From assembly GCA_028532915.1 (NCBI GenBank), contig JAQQAI010000006.1, forward strand, positions 41,455-105,454: 64,000 nucleotides of DNA. Direction: 5' to 3'. The position numbers and the translations under genes are program-made. Shown here piece by piece: positions 34,062-42,326 of the stretch (within the stretch, counting starts at the first letter, position 1; every line of letters begins with the position of its first letter). The stretch is from Sphaerochaetaceae bacterium (lineage in GTDB: Bacteria; Spirochaetota; Spirochaetia; Sphaerochaetales; Sphaerochaetaceae). The notes below the pieces were generated by a model, which worked only from the letters and a program-made list of their open reading frames with translations, was not told the DNA's origin and ran no database searches.

Positions 34062-35120
34062 ATGAAACATAACAAAATTGCAATTCAGTTCTTTTTTATC
34101 GGATTAATTTTTTCATTATTCTTCACAAGTTGCCAGAAAGATGAGTCAACAGGCGTACAGCCTGCTTCACAATCACGTCTTCTTCTGGGAACTTCTTGCA
34201 AGATTACGATATACGATCACCCTGATAAAGAAATATTTGAGAAAGCTTTCGCCCGGATAGAAGACATCGAGAACAAGATGTCAGTAAATATTGAGACAAG
34301 CGAAGTCTCTTCAGTCAACATGAGTGCGGGAATCGCTCCGGTAGAAGTTTCGGAAGATACGTTTGCTGTTATCAGTAAGGCTCTGACCGTCTCCGAACTC
34401 AGCGGGGGTGCATTTGATATCACCGTTGAACCTCTTGTGGATGCATGGGGTATCGGAAGCGATGATGCACGTGTTCCGTCGCAGCAGGAAATCGATTCAC
34501 TGCTCCCTCTCATTGATTACAAAGATATTGTCATTAATGAGGACACACACACAGTGTTTCTTCCTGTCGAAGGGATGGGGATAGACCTCGGTGGAATCGC
34601 CAAAGGGTATGCCGCCGATGAGGTCGCCGAAATCCTTAAAGAAGAAGGTGTCGAAAAGGCTATCATCAATCTCGGAGGTAATGTGCTTACCATCGGATCG
34701 AGGGTAGATGGAACTCCCTGGAGAATCGGGGTTCAGAACCCTGATGCCGAAAGAGGGGGGCACGTGATGATCCTGAAACTGGAAGATCAGGCTCTGGTGA
34801 CCAGCGGTCCTTACGAACGCTATCTCGAAGTCGATGGAAAGGTCTATCATCATATTCTTGACACTACGACCGGCTATCCGGTTCAAACGAACCTGACAAG
34901 TGCCAGCATCATAACCCGTGAATCATTCATCGCCGATGCACTGAGCACCGCGATCTACTCCGAAGGGATTGTAAAAGGACTCGAACTGATCGATTCCCTT
35001 GATTCAGTTGATGCGATCTTTATCGATGATCAGAAGAATATCTATCTGAGCGAGTCTTTTGCAAATCAGCAGATCGAGTATTCTATCAGCAACGATGAGT
35101 TTACGGTAAAAGTTCCATAA
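34062..35120 (+). CDS. apbE: FAD:protein FMN transferase (ApbE/FmnB-like lipoprotein)
   Basis: 352 residues. A lipobox FFTSC near residue 24 makes it a lipoprotein facing the periplasm. Family motifs in order: LLGTSCKITIYD, SELSGGAFDITVEPLVDAWG, GIDLGGIAKGYAADEV, INLGGNVLTIG, VTSGPYERY, YHHILDTTTGYPVQTN and ITRESFIADALSTAIYSEG. It transfers FMN from FAD to a Ser/Thr of FMN-binding domains. The triple FMN-binding lipoprotein at 36750 is the obvious acceptor. It diverges from ndh2 and overlaps the convergent EcfT-like gene by 20 bases. The start has no Shine-Dalgarno. Confidence 0.95.
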   Translation: MKHNKIAIQFFFIGLIFSLFFTSCQKDESTGVQPASQSRLLLGTSCKITIYDHPDKEIFEKAFARIEDIENKMSVNIETSEVSSVNMSAGIAPVEVSEDTFAVISKALTVSELSGGAFDITVEPLVDAWGIGSDDARVPSQQEIDSLLPLIDYKDIVINEDTHTVFLPVEGMGIDLGGIAKGYAADEVAEILKEEGVEKAIINLGGNVLTIGSRVDGTPWRIGVQNPDAERGGHVMILKLEDQALVTSGPYERYLEVDGKVYHHILDTTTGYPVQTNLTSASIITRESFIADALSTAIYSEGIVKGLELIDSLDSVDAIFIDDQKNIYLSESFANQQIEYSISNDEFTVKVP

Positions 35121-35721
35121 CCGGAACGATATGTGCGAACCAGTGACTGAATATCGCGAAAATGATGTACATGAGCGCAACATGAACGATATGACTCACA
35201 ATATCATTGAGATTTGCCCTTTCATCCATCTTCTCTTTTAGATGAATTTCATGATTGTTCTGACTTGCTTCGATCATTAAAGTATCTATCGCGGGAATCA
35301 GAGGTCTTTTCTGTTCAATTGAATGCCAGTTTGTGGTAAGACGGTCATAGTAGAAAAACTGCATGGAAATAAGTCTGCCGAGCTTTCCGGGAATCCTCGG
35401 CCGGTATTTCATCATATAGTGGGAAACGTACATGAACGAAATGAGCAGAAGTGCTTTTTTTGCTCCGATACTCAGTGATCCCAGCGTCACAGGAAATGAC
35501 CCTATCGTAAACAGCTGCAGGCCGCTCGGCTGAAGAGTATGAGCTAAAGAGACTGACAGCAGCAGGATGATGTTGGGAAGAGGTCTGAATTTTCTTCCGC
35601 TCAGAACTGCCAGAACGATAAGGCATACGGCCTGAATAAAGGTTCCGGTGAGAGATTTGGAAAAGAGAATCGGTATGATCATCAGGGCACCTGAAGTAAT
35701 CTGGAGGGTTGATCTATTCAT
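35101..35721 (-). CDS. EcfT-like membrane protein (FmnA-like candidate)
   Basis: 206 residues with five or six hydrophobic segments. The central stretch TIGSFPVTLGSLSIGAKKAL resembles the conserved region of ECF transporter T components (EcfT/CbiQ), as does the charged helix YRPRIPGKLGRLISMQFFYY. FmnA of the Listeria locus is an EcfT paralogue that supports flavin export for ApbE, so this gene is a candidate for the same job. It overlaps the Gx gene by four bases (ATGA) and is last in the three-gene reverse operon. Similarity is modest and I cannot exclude another membrane family. Confidence 0.6.
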   Translation of the reverse strand: MNRSTLQITSGALMIIPILFSKSLTGTFIQAVCLIVLAVLSGRKFRPLPNIILLLSVSLAHTLQPSGLQLFTIGSFPVTLGSLSIGAKKALLLISFMYVSHYMMKYRPRIPGKLGRLISMQFFYYDRLTTNWHSIEQKRPLIPAIDTLMIEASQNNHEIHLKEKMDERANLNDIVSHIVHVALMYIIFAIFSHWFAHIVPVMELLP

Positions 35722-36257
35722 GCCTGTGCCCCGCTAACTGTTTGGTACCATCTTGAACGTTCTATGAACATCTGTGCGAAGACTCCGAGGATGACCGCAC
35801 TCACCAGTCCCGAAAGAAGAAACGGAGGAGCTATCACATATGTTCCTTCCCCGAAAAGAATGAATCTGCTTACAGTCAGCTGTGCAAGAGTACTGAACAG
35901 GGCTCCGGCAATGCTGATTCCGACACAGGATACTTTTTCTTTGAACACCTTATAGACTATAAGCATCACCAGTGCACTCGAAAGACTTCCTGCCAGCGAA
36001 AAAAGAATGACATAGGAGAACAGGGACCCGGTGATAAGAGCCTGTCCGATCACTTTCAGCAGCAGCAGTATAAAGTATTCTTTGTCCGACAGTATGCCCA
36101 GGGATATGATCAGAGCGAGGTTTGCCAGTCCCAGCCTCATGAAGGGGACAGGTTTGGGGATCATGTATTCGATCGTGGAAAGGAACAGAGCGCATGCTGC
36201 AAGAAGCGCCACCAGTTCCAGTCTGGCTTCAGTATGAGATTTCGTCTGCTGTTTCAC
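35718..36257 (-). CDS. Gx transporter family protein (EetB-like)
   Basis: 179 residues from a GTG at 36257 (GGAGG 6 bases upstream), overlapping the preceding gene by 29 bases. The hallmark of the Gx family, often annotated as heptaprenyl diphosphate synthase component I, is present: YMIPKPVPFMRLGLANLALI followed by a chain of four to five helices (ALITGSLFSYVILFSLAGSL, SSALVMLIVYKVF). It has an ECF S-component-like fold in the inner membrane. EetB of the Listeria extracellular electron transfer locus belongs to this family. It would help carry electrons from quinone to the flavoprotein. Confidence 0.82.
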   Translation of the reverse strand: MKQQTKSHTEARLELVALLAACALFLSTIEYMIPKPVPFMRLGLANLALIISLGILSDKEYFILLLLKVIGQALITGSLFSYVILFSLAGSLSSALVMLIVYKVFKEKVSCVGISIAGALFSTLAQLTVSRFILFGEGTYVIAPPFLLSGLVSAVILGVFAQMFIERSRWYQTVSGAQA

Positions 36258-36606
36258 CTTCTGCCTCCTCTACTGTCCCCTGTATGACGATGAATACATT
36301 ATTGGGCAGACATGCTACCCACTCTCCCGGCTTACTGATCCATCCCATCAGAACACATATCTGATTCTTGCAGTCCGAGTCATGAACATGTACGCTGTTG
36401 TTCTTGATTTCCATAGTGGTCGTTCCCACAGGACCGGTGAAGGTCTCGGTGGTATCGACCGACAGGTCGTACACCCATTCCTTTCCGCCGCTTGTGACGT
36501 GAACCTCCAGAGCCCCATCCAGGGTGGTGTATAATGTGAAACTCAGTATGCTTATAGATAATGAGATAATAAATATGATAATATCGACGAAAGTCGGTCG
36601 CTTCAT
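36229..36606 (-). CDS. NusG domain II protein (EetA-like)
   Basis: 125 residues. One N-terminal transmembrane helix (about 8-28) is followed by an extracytoplasmic NusG-II domain with the family motif HDSDCKNQICVLMGWISKPG and EWVACLPNNVFIVI. The Cys-x4-Cys and the later Cys are conserved in these proteins and could bind a cofactor or form a disulfide. EetA of Listeria has this organisation and sits next to the Gx gene, as here. It is first in the operon. A promoter (36641-36613) ends six bases before the ATG, suggesting a leaderless mRNA. Confidence 0.85.
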   Translation of the reverse strand: MKRPTFVDIIIFIISLSISILSFTLYTTLDGALEVHVTSGGKEWVYDLSVDTTETFTGPVGTTTMEIKNNSVHVHDSDCKNQICVLMGWISKPGEWVACLPNNVFIVIQGTVEEAEGETADEISY

Positions 36607-36612
36607 GGTGAA

Positions 36613-36641
36613 ACCGTATCAGTTAATGAACTCCTTGTCAA
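36613..36641 (-). promoter_or_regulatory. Promoter of the EetA-like/EetB-like/EcfT-like operon
   Basis: Reverse-strand TTGACA (36641-36636), 17 bases, TACGGT (36618-36613). The ATG at 36606 follows after six bases, so transcription would start at the start codon. Confidence 0.6.
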
Positions 36642-36687
36642 AAGGGAAAAAAAGTACGAATCAATTGCTAAATCTCCAAATAATATA

Positions 36688-36716
36688 TTGAAATAATTGC
36701 GATGAATTAATATACT
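36688..36716 (+). promoter_or_regulatory. Promoter of the triple FMN-binding lipoprotein gene
   Basis: TTGAAA (36688-36693), 17 bases, TATACT (36711-36716). AGGAG at 36738-36742 gives an ordinary ribosome site for the ATG at 36750. A strong promoter fits an abundant carrier protein. Confidence 0.75.
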
Positions 36717-36749
36717 ATAAATAGATATCGATATATCAGGAGTGATTAT

Positions 36750-38045
36750 ATGAAAAAAATTCATGTTACTTTGTTGACAGTTCTTGTTGTTCTGTTGGCA
36801 ATGATTTCTTTTGTCGGATGCCAGAAGGAAGCGGAAGAAGTTGCCGCACCTGCAGCACCGGAAGTCAAAGAAGAGACAACTGTTGAACCTTCAGCAGCAT
36901 CGGCAGGGTATGAAGACGGAATCTACTTCGCAGTAGACGAAGAGTTCCCTTCAAGCGGGTGGAAATATGCAGTTACACTGACGGTCGAAGGTGGAAAGAT
37001 CGTTGATGTTGACTGGGAAGGTATCAGCGTCTCTGCAGGTGCACCGAAAAAGGCATACGATGCAGCCGGAAAATATAACATGGTCGCATTCGGCGGAGCT
37101 CAGGCTGAATGGTCACAGCAGGCTAAACTTGCAGAAGATTACCTGATCAAGGTTCAGGATCCGACAGCAATCACCTATAAAGACGAAAGAGGGCACACTG
37201 ATGATATCGCAGGTGTATCAATTCATGTTGTTGAACTGTTCGGTCTTGCAGAGAAGGCTCTGGCAGCAGGTCCTGTAGGCAGAGGTCCTTACGAGGATGG
37301 AGCATACTACTACTTCGATGACGATTTCGCAGGTTCAGGCTGGAAAGAGTATGTTGCTCTTACAGTGGTCAACGGAAATATCGTGAGCGCAAACTGGTCA
37401 GCAGTCAACCGCACAGGTGATGACAAGAAAGCATATGATGCAGCCGGTAAATACGGCATGGTCGAATACGGCAGTGCTCAGGCAGACTGGTCGGATCAGG
37501 CAAGACTGGCAGAAGCATATCTGATCAAGGTTCAGGATCCCTCGAAGATCGAGTACAAGGATGATAACGGTCATACAGATGCTATCTCAGGTGTCTCTAT
37601 CCATGTCAACGGATTGTTCGATCTGGCCGAGAAAGCTCTTGAAGCAGGTCCTAGAGACATCGGTCCCTACGCCGACGGCGGATATTATGCCATCCAGGAT
37701 GAGTTCCCTTCTTCCGGTTGGAAAGAATATGTCTCAGTTTTCGTAGAGAACGGATACATTGCAAGTGTTAACTGGTCTGCACTCAACGAAGATGGCGATG
37801 ACAAGAAAGTCTACGATGCAGAAGGCAAATACGGAATGGTCGCAAAAGGCGGTGCTCAGGATGAATGGTCAGTTCAGGCTGCAAGAGTCGAACAGTACCT
37901 CATCGACACTCAGGATCCTTCAGCGATCTCGTACATCGATGACAACGGTCATACAGATGATATCGCAGGCGTATCAGTTCACGTGAATTCATTCTACGAA
38001 CTGGTTCAGGAAGCTCTTGCCGGCGATCCCATCAGCTACGAATAA
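36750..38045 (+). CDS. Lipoprotein with three FMN-binding domains (PplA-like)
   Basis: 431 residues. A lipobox FVGC puts the lipid on Cys24, followed by an Ala/Pro/Glu linker to about residue 52. Three tandem repeats of about 125 residues follow (about 53-175, 179-300, 305-428), each with GYEDGIYF-like, AYDAAGKY, and a flavinylation-type end DDIAGVSIHV, DAISGVSIHV or DDIAGVSVHV. The usual acceptor in D-x-x-[ST]-G-A-[TS] is Thr; here it is Ser157, Ser283 and Ser409. ApbE at 34062 should attach FMN to them. It matches PplA of the Listeria electron transfer locus, which has two such domains. It probably accepts electrons in the periplasm or at the surface. Confidence 0.88.
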   Translation: MKKIHVTLLTVLVVLLAMISFVGCQKEAEEVAAPAAPEVKEETTVEPSAASAGYEDGIYFAVDEEFPSSGWKYAVTLTVEGGKIVDVDWEGISVSAGAPKKAYDAAGKYNMVAFGGAQAEWSQQAKLAEDYLIKVQDPTAITYKDERGHTDDIAGVSIHVVELFGLAEKALAAGPVGRGPYEDGAYYYFDDDFAGSGWKEYVALTVVNGNIVSANWSAVNRTGDDKKAYDAAGKYGMVEYGSAQADWSDQARLAEAYLIKVQDPSKIEYKDDNGHTDAISGVSIHVNGLFDLAEKALEAGPRDIGPYADGGYYAIQDEFPSSGWKEYVSVFVENGYIASVNWSALNEDGDDKKVYDAEGKYGMVAKGGAQDEWSVQAARVEQYLIDTQDPSAISYIDDNGHTDDIAGVSVHVNSFYELVQEALAGDPISYE

Positions 38046-38066
38046 GTCGGAAATCATTACATAAGA

Positions 38067-38099
38067 AAAGGCCGTTATCCTCATTGGATGACGGCCTTT
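38067..38099. terminator. Terminator-like hairpin between convergent genes
   Basis: AAAGGCCGTTATCC (38067-38080) pairs with GGATGACGGCCTTT (38086-38099), with one G-U pair. The forward U-tract is poor (CCTATTC); in reverse the tail is TTATGT. It probably terminates transcription from the lipoprotein gene and possibly from cysK. Confidence 0.7.
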
Positions 38100-38145
38100 C
38101 CTATTCGGTGATCTTTCATGCGAATTACATGAAGTATCTGTTTAC

Positions 38146-39078
38146 TCAGTCCTGAAAAAGCGGGGTGGACAGATATCTGTCACCATTATCGGGAAGAAGA
38201 ACCACGATGGTCTTTCCTTTGAACTCCTCCCTTCCGGCAAGTTTCATCGCGGCACTCAAAGCAGCACCTGCGGAGATCCCTACGAGAATTCCTTCAGTCT
38301 TACCCAGATCCTTTGCGGTGGCAAACGATTCTTCGTTCGAAACTGTGATTATCTCATCATAGATGGAAGTGTTCAGCGTATCAGGAATGAAACCGGCCCC
38401 GATGCCCTGAATCTTGTGTGGACCTTTTTTCCCTTCTGTCAGCACAGGAGAACCGGTCGGTTCAACCCCGACGATTGTGACGTTGTCGATTTTCTCTTTC
38501 AGATAACGGCCGACACCGCTTATCGTACCGCCGGTACCGATACCAGCGACGAATGCATCAACAGCACCGTCCGTATCTTCGAAAATCTCGACAGCGGTAT
38601 GTTCATAGTGTGCCAGGGGATTCGCCTGATTGGTGAACTGACCGGGCATGAAGGCGTTATCCGTTTGTTCGACTATCTCCTTCGCTCTGCTGATAGCTCC
38701 TCCCATTCCTCCTTCTGCAGGGGTGAGAACCAGTTGGGCCCCATATCCTTTCAGAAGGTTTCTTCGCTCTACGCTCATACTTTCGGGCATTGTGAGAATC
38801 AGTTTGTATCCTCTGCTTGCAGCAATCAGTGCCAATCCGATACCCGTATTGCCGCTGGTCGGTTCGACTATCGTCCCCCCTGGTTTCAACAGTCCTTCCT
38901 GTTCTGCCTTATCGACCATAGCCTTCGCAATACGGTCTTTTACAGAACCTCCGGGATTCATGGATTCCAGTTTTACCAGTATCCTTGCTTGAACATCATG
39001 TTTTTTTGTAAATCTATCAATCGAGACCAATGGAGTGTTTCCGATCGTCTCACTTACATTAGTATATATCTTTCCCAT
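38146..39078 (-). CDS. cysK: Cysteine synthase A (O-acetylserine sulfhydrylase)
   Basis: 310 residues, normal for CysK. The PLP lysine lies in SMNPGGSVKDRIAKAM, the substrate loop is PTSGNTGIGLA, and the glycine loop that binds phosphate is GIGTGGTISGVGRYL. The C-terminus has GISAGAALSAA and a normal end. It makes L-cysteine from O-acetylserine and sulfide in the cytoplasm. A TTGACC-N17-TACCTT promoter (39125-39097) and GAGGA precede the ATG at 39078. It is monocistronic. Confidence 0.95.
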   Translation of the reverse strand: MGKIYTNVSETIGNTPLVSIDRFTKKHDVQARILVKLESMNPGGSVKDRIAKAMVDKAEQEGLLKPGGTIVEPTSGNTGIGLALIAASRGYKLILTMPESMSVERRNLLKGYGAQLVLTPAEGGMGGAISRAKEIVEQTDNAFMPGQFTNQANPLAHYEHTAVEIFEDTDGAVDAFVAGIGTGGTISGVGRYLKEKIDNVTIVGVEPTGSPVLTEGKKGPHKIQGIGAGFIPDTLNTSIYDEIITVSNEESFATAKDLGKTEGILVGISAGAALSAAMKLAGREEFKGKTIVVLLPDNGDRYLSTPLFQD

Positions 39079-39096
39079 ATAATTCCTCTTAATCCG

Positions 39097-39125
39097 AAGG
39101 TAATGATTTTATCAGGAAGGGTCAA
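39097..39125 (-). promoter_or_regulatory. Probable cysK promoter
   Basis: Reverse-strand TTGACC (39125-39120), 17 bases, TACCTT (39102-39097), 18 bases before the ATG. The -10 box is weak. Confidence 0.45.
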
Positions 39126-39130
39126 CGGGT

Positions 39131-39167
39131 AAAAAAACAGCTGCCTGCATAAGAAACAGGCAGCTGT
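39131..39167 (-). terminator. Rho-independent terminator of the FKBP gene
   Basis: ACAGCTGCCTG (39137-39147) pairs perfectly with CAGGCAGCTGT (39157-39167). On the reverse strand the stem is followed by seven T residues. It also lies just upstream of the cysK -35 box. Confidence 0.9.
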
Positions 39168-39184
39168 ATGCGATATTCTTTCTT

Positions 39185-40267
39185 TTAGAGAGCAGTCATC
39201 TCTACGATCTCATGAAGTTCGACATCAAAGATCAAAAGAGTGTTCGGCGGAATCATCTCATTTCCCGTTTCCTGATAAGCTAAAGAAGGATGAATGTAGA
39301 ATTTGAAATGAGAACCGACCGGCATCAGCTGAACACCTTCGATGAAGCCGGGGATGAGATTCGCCAGAGGGAATACCGAAGGCTCTCCTCTCGCATAGGA
39401 GCTGTCTCCTGTCGTCCCGTCGAGGAATGTTATCTGATAATCAACTTTCACAGTATCCTCGATAGTCGGAATCTCGCCGTCTCCCAGAGAGATCACTTCA
39501 TACTGAAGACCGCTGTCGGTTGTCATGATACCTTCTTTTGCCCCGTTTTCCTCCAAAAAGGATTCAGCGGCTGCAAGATTTTCCTCGGCGATCGCGCTTA
39601 GAGCATCTTCGTATTCGGCATTGAGTTTCTCAACATAAGCATTGAAGATCTCATCGATTTCCTGCTCGTCATACTGGAGAGGGATCTCTGCAAATGCATC
39701 GGAAACACCGCTGTTGAAATCACTGAGCGAGACGATGATACCCTGACTTTGCAGGTTGAATTGTATAATGTAACCGTAGCCGTAGCTGAACTGGTATCTG
39801 AAGGAGTAACCGCTGTCGTTCACAGCTTCGAAATCTTCAACTGTGATGACTTCGTCCAGCAGTGCCTGATACTCTTCAAAAGCGGCATTGATCTGTTCAT
39901 CATCGAATATCGGCTCTTCTCCGTTGAAAAATGTCGTAGATCCCAGAAGGAACGGATCGATATCGATAAGAAGCTCCTGTTCAAGCAGACCCTGTGCAAG
40001 AATGTGTCCGTACGTATAACTGAACTTCTGTTCAAGAGTCGGATCACTCGGAGCTATAGGAAGCTGTTCATCTATTACTACCGGTCCGTCTTCAACCTCA
40101 GGTTCAACAGGTGCCGGTTCTTCGACTTCCTGAACAACAGCTTCGGCTGCGACTTCCGGGGGCTGTTCAGAGACACTTATCTGCTGAGCTTCATTCTCGG
40201 TGGAACTGCACCCTGCGAGAGCGAAGATCATCAGTATACTGAGTGCGATCAGATAAAATTTTTTCAT
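39185..40267 (-). CDS. FKBP-type peptidyl-prolyl cis-trans isomerase, lipoprotein
   Basis: 360 residues. The lipobox LAGC near residue 20 is followed by an acidic, Pro-rich linker. A Mip/FkpA-like helical N-domain (about 75-235) has two long amphipathic repeats (SYTYGHILAQGLLEQELLID, RYQFSYGYGYIIQFNLQSQG). The C-terminal FKBP domain has GLQYEVISLGDGEIP, VKVDYQITFLDGTTGDSSYA and VQLMPVGSHFKFYIHPSLAY ending NTLLIFDVELHEI. It assists protein folding in the periplasm. AAGGAG precedes the ATG. It is flanked by a promoter and terminator of its own. Confidence 0.93.
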   Translation of the reverse strand: MKKFYLIALSILMIFALAGCSSTENEAQQISVSEQPPEVAAEAVVQEVEEPAPVEPEVEDGPVVIDEQLPIAPSDPTLEQKFSYTYGHILAQGLLEQELLIDIDPFLLGSTTFFNGEEPIFDDEQINAAFEEYQALLDEVITVEDFEAVNDSGYSFRYQFSYGYGYIIQFNLQSQGIIVSLSDFNSGVSDAFAEIPLQYDEQEIDEIFNAYVEKLNAEYEDALSAIAEENLAAAESFLEENGAKEGIMTTDSGLQYEVISLGDGEIPTIEDTVKVDYQITFLDGTTGDSSYARGEPSVFPLANLIPGFIEGVQLMPVGSHFKFYIHPSLAYQETGNEMIPPNTLLIFDVELHEIVEMTAL

Positions 40268-40332
40268 GAAAATTAACTCCTTGGGAAGTAATTAAACTTT
40301 CTCTTAGTTTTTTTTAATGAATTAAGCATATC

Positions 40333-40361
40333 ATCAAAGAAGCTTCCTGAGTACCCGTCAA
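40333..40361 (-). promoter_or_regulatory. Probable promoter of the FKBP gene
   Basis: Reverse-strand TTGACG (40361-40356), 17 bases, TTTGAT (40338-40333), about 65 bases before the ATG at 40267. Confidence 0.45.
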
Positions 40362-40383
40362 TTGGTAAAAATTAGGTGAAGAA

Positions 40384-41397
40384 TCATTGGAAGAGGCCTT
40401 CTATATCAGAGAGTTCAAATGAGCCCAGGATCGTTTGAATCTCTTTTTTCGTGCTCATCATGATATCAAGCAGAAGAGATGCGAACGACTGTTTCGGAAC
40501 CTCAGTAACGACGCTGCTGTCGTCTTCGATGGATTCCTGATAGGCAAGACGATCTTCTCTCGATGCTCTGAAAGGAGAGAAATCCCATAGAGCGACATTG
40601 AAAGACCCTTCGAGATTATCCTCGATATCGTCTTCAACTAGAGGGAAGAAATCGACTGAGACGAGCGATTCGACCTCATCGACGCTCGTCGCGAAACTCT
40701 CAAGAGGTCGGGATGAACCTTCATTGGGAAGGATGAAGGCTATCGCTTTGAGCTCAGGTTCCTGGTAATCAAGGATAACTTTGTAGTAGGCATCGGGAAT
40801 CGCTACCGAAGATTTTCCGATGTATTCAGTATCATCAAGGTTGTAGAAAATCGGTCCGGTTGTAATGTATATATGACCGTTCTGGTCTGCGAAGTTTCTC
40901 ACTACGGCTTCAAGATCAGCCCAGATGCCTCTGTTGAAAGAGGGCTCCTGAGGACTCATGTTGCTCAGGTAGAAAGAATCTGACATAGCCTGCTTTGAAA
41001 AGGAGAGATCGGCCGCCGGAACCAGGTGTCCCCGGTCATAGCCGCTGTTGCGATAATCGTCAAGTACCGCTGACCCGGTCTTTATGAGAGGGTCTGCTCT
41101 GAAGTTGTCTTTCCTCTCGAAAAGACCGTACAGTTCGTCTTTTGTCAGGTGGTAGGCCACCCATTTGGCACTCTCGATCTGTTCATCATACACAAGAGAA
41201 TAGCCTTCATGAATGATGAGCGTCTCACCCTCTTCAAGAAGAGGTACTTCAAGTCCGGCGATGATCTTCTCCTCGCCGCTCACCTGGTAATAAGAACTTA
41301 CCGACGGGGTGATGATATAGAGGATCGCGTAGATCACTACCAATATTGCCAGCGTCACGAGTGTCCGCTTCATCTTCTTATGTTTTTTTGCAGCCAT
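40384..41397 (-). CDS. DNA/RNA non-specific endonuclease, membrane-anchored or secreted
   Basis: 337 residues. An N-terminal basic stretch and hydrophobic helix (about 11-33) act as a signal anchor. The NUC1 domain has the catalytic SGYDRGHLVPAADLSFSK (His of DRGH) and the metal-binding Asn in SPQEPSFNRGIWADLE, then GHIYITTGPIFY and IAIPDAYYKVIL-like sequence (observed VAIPDAYYKVIL). This beta-beta-alpha metal nuclease cuts DNA and RNA outside the cytoplasm, for nutrition or DNA uptake. It is followed by 49 bases and the CPBP protease gene upstream in the same orientation. The C-terminal 60 residues are family-variable. Confidence 0.92.
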   Translation of the reverse strand: MAAKKHKKMKRTLVTLAILVVIYAILYIITPSVSSYYQVSGEEKIIAGLEVPLLEEGETLIIHEGYSLVYDEQIESAKWVAYHLTKDELYGLFERKDNFRADPLIKTGSAVLDDYRNSGYDRGHLVPAADLSFSKQAMSDSFYLSNMSPQEPSFNRGIWADLEAVVRNFADQNGHIYITTGPIFYNLDDTEYIGKSSVAIPDAYYKVILDYQEPELKAIAFILPNEGSSRPLESFATSVDEVESLVSVDFFPLVEDDIEDNLEGSFNVALWDFSPFRASREDRLAYQESIEDDSSVVTEVPKQSFASLLLDIMMSTKKEIQTILGSFELSDIEGLFQ

Positions 41398-41446
41398 GAA
41401 CAGTTTCCTTATATAGTGAAAAGCATAGAATATCTTGTAAGAAGGC

Positions 41447-42289
41447 TCAAGGGTGACGTCTTTTCCTGTGTGAAAAAAGAAGAAGAACTGCAGAAGAGAG
41501 AATCAGAAGAGTCAGATCAAGAAGAATATCTGTGCGGCCTGATGTGAAAAAAGGATAGCTGTGAATCGAAGAGCCTTCATAATTGACGATCGTTGTGATG
41601 AACAGATTGTTCATGATGTGTGAGCCGAGAGCCGCTTCAATTCCCCCATAGGCGAATACTACCTCCATATAGAACAGTCCTGAGAGAAAATAATAGAGAA
41701 GAACAAAGAAGGGCTGACCGCTGCCGGTCAGTTCGGTGTTTGTCGTATGAGCCAGAGTGAACAGTGCTGCTGAAAAAAGAGATACGATATGGGGTGAGAC
41801 GGCACTCTTTTTTGCCAGATTGAAGAAGAAAGAACGAAATAGAAGTTCTTCGCTGAGACACTGGACTGTCGTAAGAGGCAGGGCGAGAGCGATCATCATC
41901 AGATGGACTGTCCCGGTCGTTTCTCTGTGAAAGGTCAGGGGAGTGTCGAGGATGAAAACAGATGCGGTCGTCTGGATTATCTGCGAAGCGAGAAGCACCG
42001 CTCCTCCGAATAAAAATCCTCCGAGATTAAAACGGGCCCGCTCTGTCATGAACGACAGGAGAGGGATCCGTTCAATTTTATGGATGAACAGTATGATGAG
42101 AAAAAGCAGAAGAAAGAAATTTGCATGCCTGATCGCATAAGAGAAGAGAATATTCTCTTTTGATACAAGAGAGAACAGAGCCGCCGTGATGAACGATCCT
42201 GCCGTTATCCAGATGACGACGATGAGGGTGAAGTAGAGAAGATTCCTGGCTGTGGATGTCCCGTGAGGGAGAATTTCGTCTTTCATCAT
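41447..42289 (-). CDS. CPBP family intramembrane metalloprotease (CAAX-type)
   Basis: About 280 residues from the ATG at 42289 (MMKDEILPHGTSTARNLLYF). The open frame extends another 97 codons upstream, but into the divergent addB gene, so it is not used. Seven or so hydrophobic segments carry the CPBP motifs: Glu-Glu in VQCLSEELLFRSFFFNLAKK, and the later His in ALFTLAHTTNT and GSHIMNNLF. It probably cleaves or binds a membrane peptide; some relatives are bacteriocin-immunity proteins. A TATACT box ends five bases before the start, with no Shine-Dalgarno. Confidence 0.85.
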   Translation of the reverse strand: MMKDEILPHGTSTARNLLYFTLIVVIWITAGSFITAALFSLVSKENILFSYAIRHANFFLLLFLIILFIHKIERIPLLSFMTERARFNLGGFLFGGAVLLASQIIQTTASVFILDTPLTFHRETTGTVHLMMIALALPLTTVQCLSEELLFRSFFFNLAKKSAVSPHIVSLFSAALFTLAHTTNTELTGSGQPFFVLLYYFLSGLFYMEVVFAYGGIEAALGSHIMNNLFITTIVNYEGSSIHSYPFFTSGRTDILLDLTLLILSSAVLLLFSHRKRRHP

Positions 42290-42294
42290 AGTGA

Positions 42295-42319
42295 AGTATA
42301 GCATAAATGATGGTATAAT
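42295..42319. promoter_or_regulatory. Overlapping back-to-back -10 boxes for the CPBP and addB genes
   Basis: TATACT on the reverse strand (42300-42295) ends five bases before the CPBP ATG; TATAAT on the forward strand (42314-42319) ends seven bases before the addB ATG. Only 37 bases separate the two start codons. -35 boxes are poor. Both genes would have leaderless mRNAs. Confidence 0.5.
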
Positions 42320-42326
42320 CGGCACT

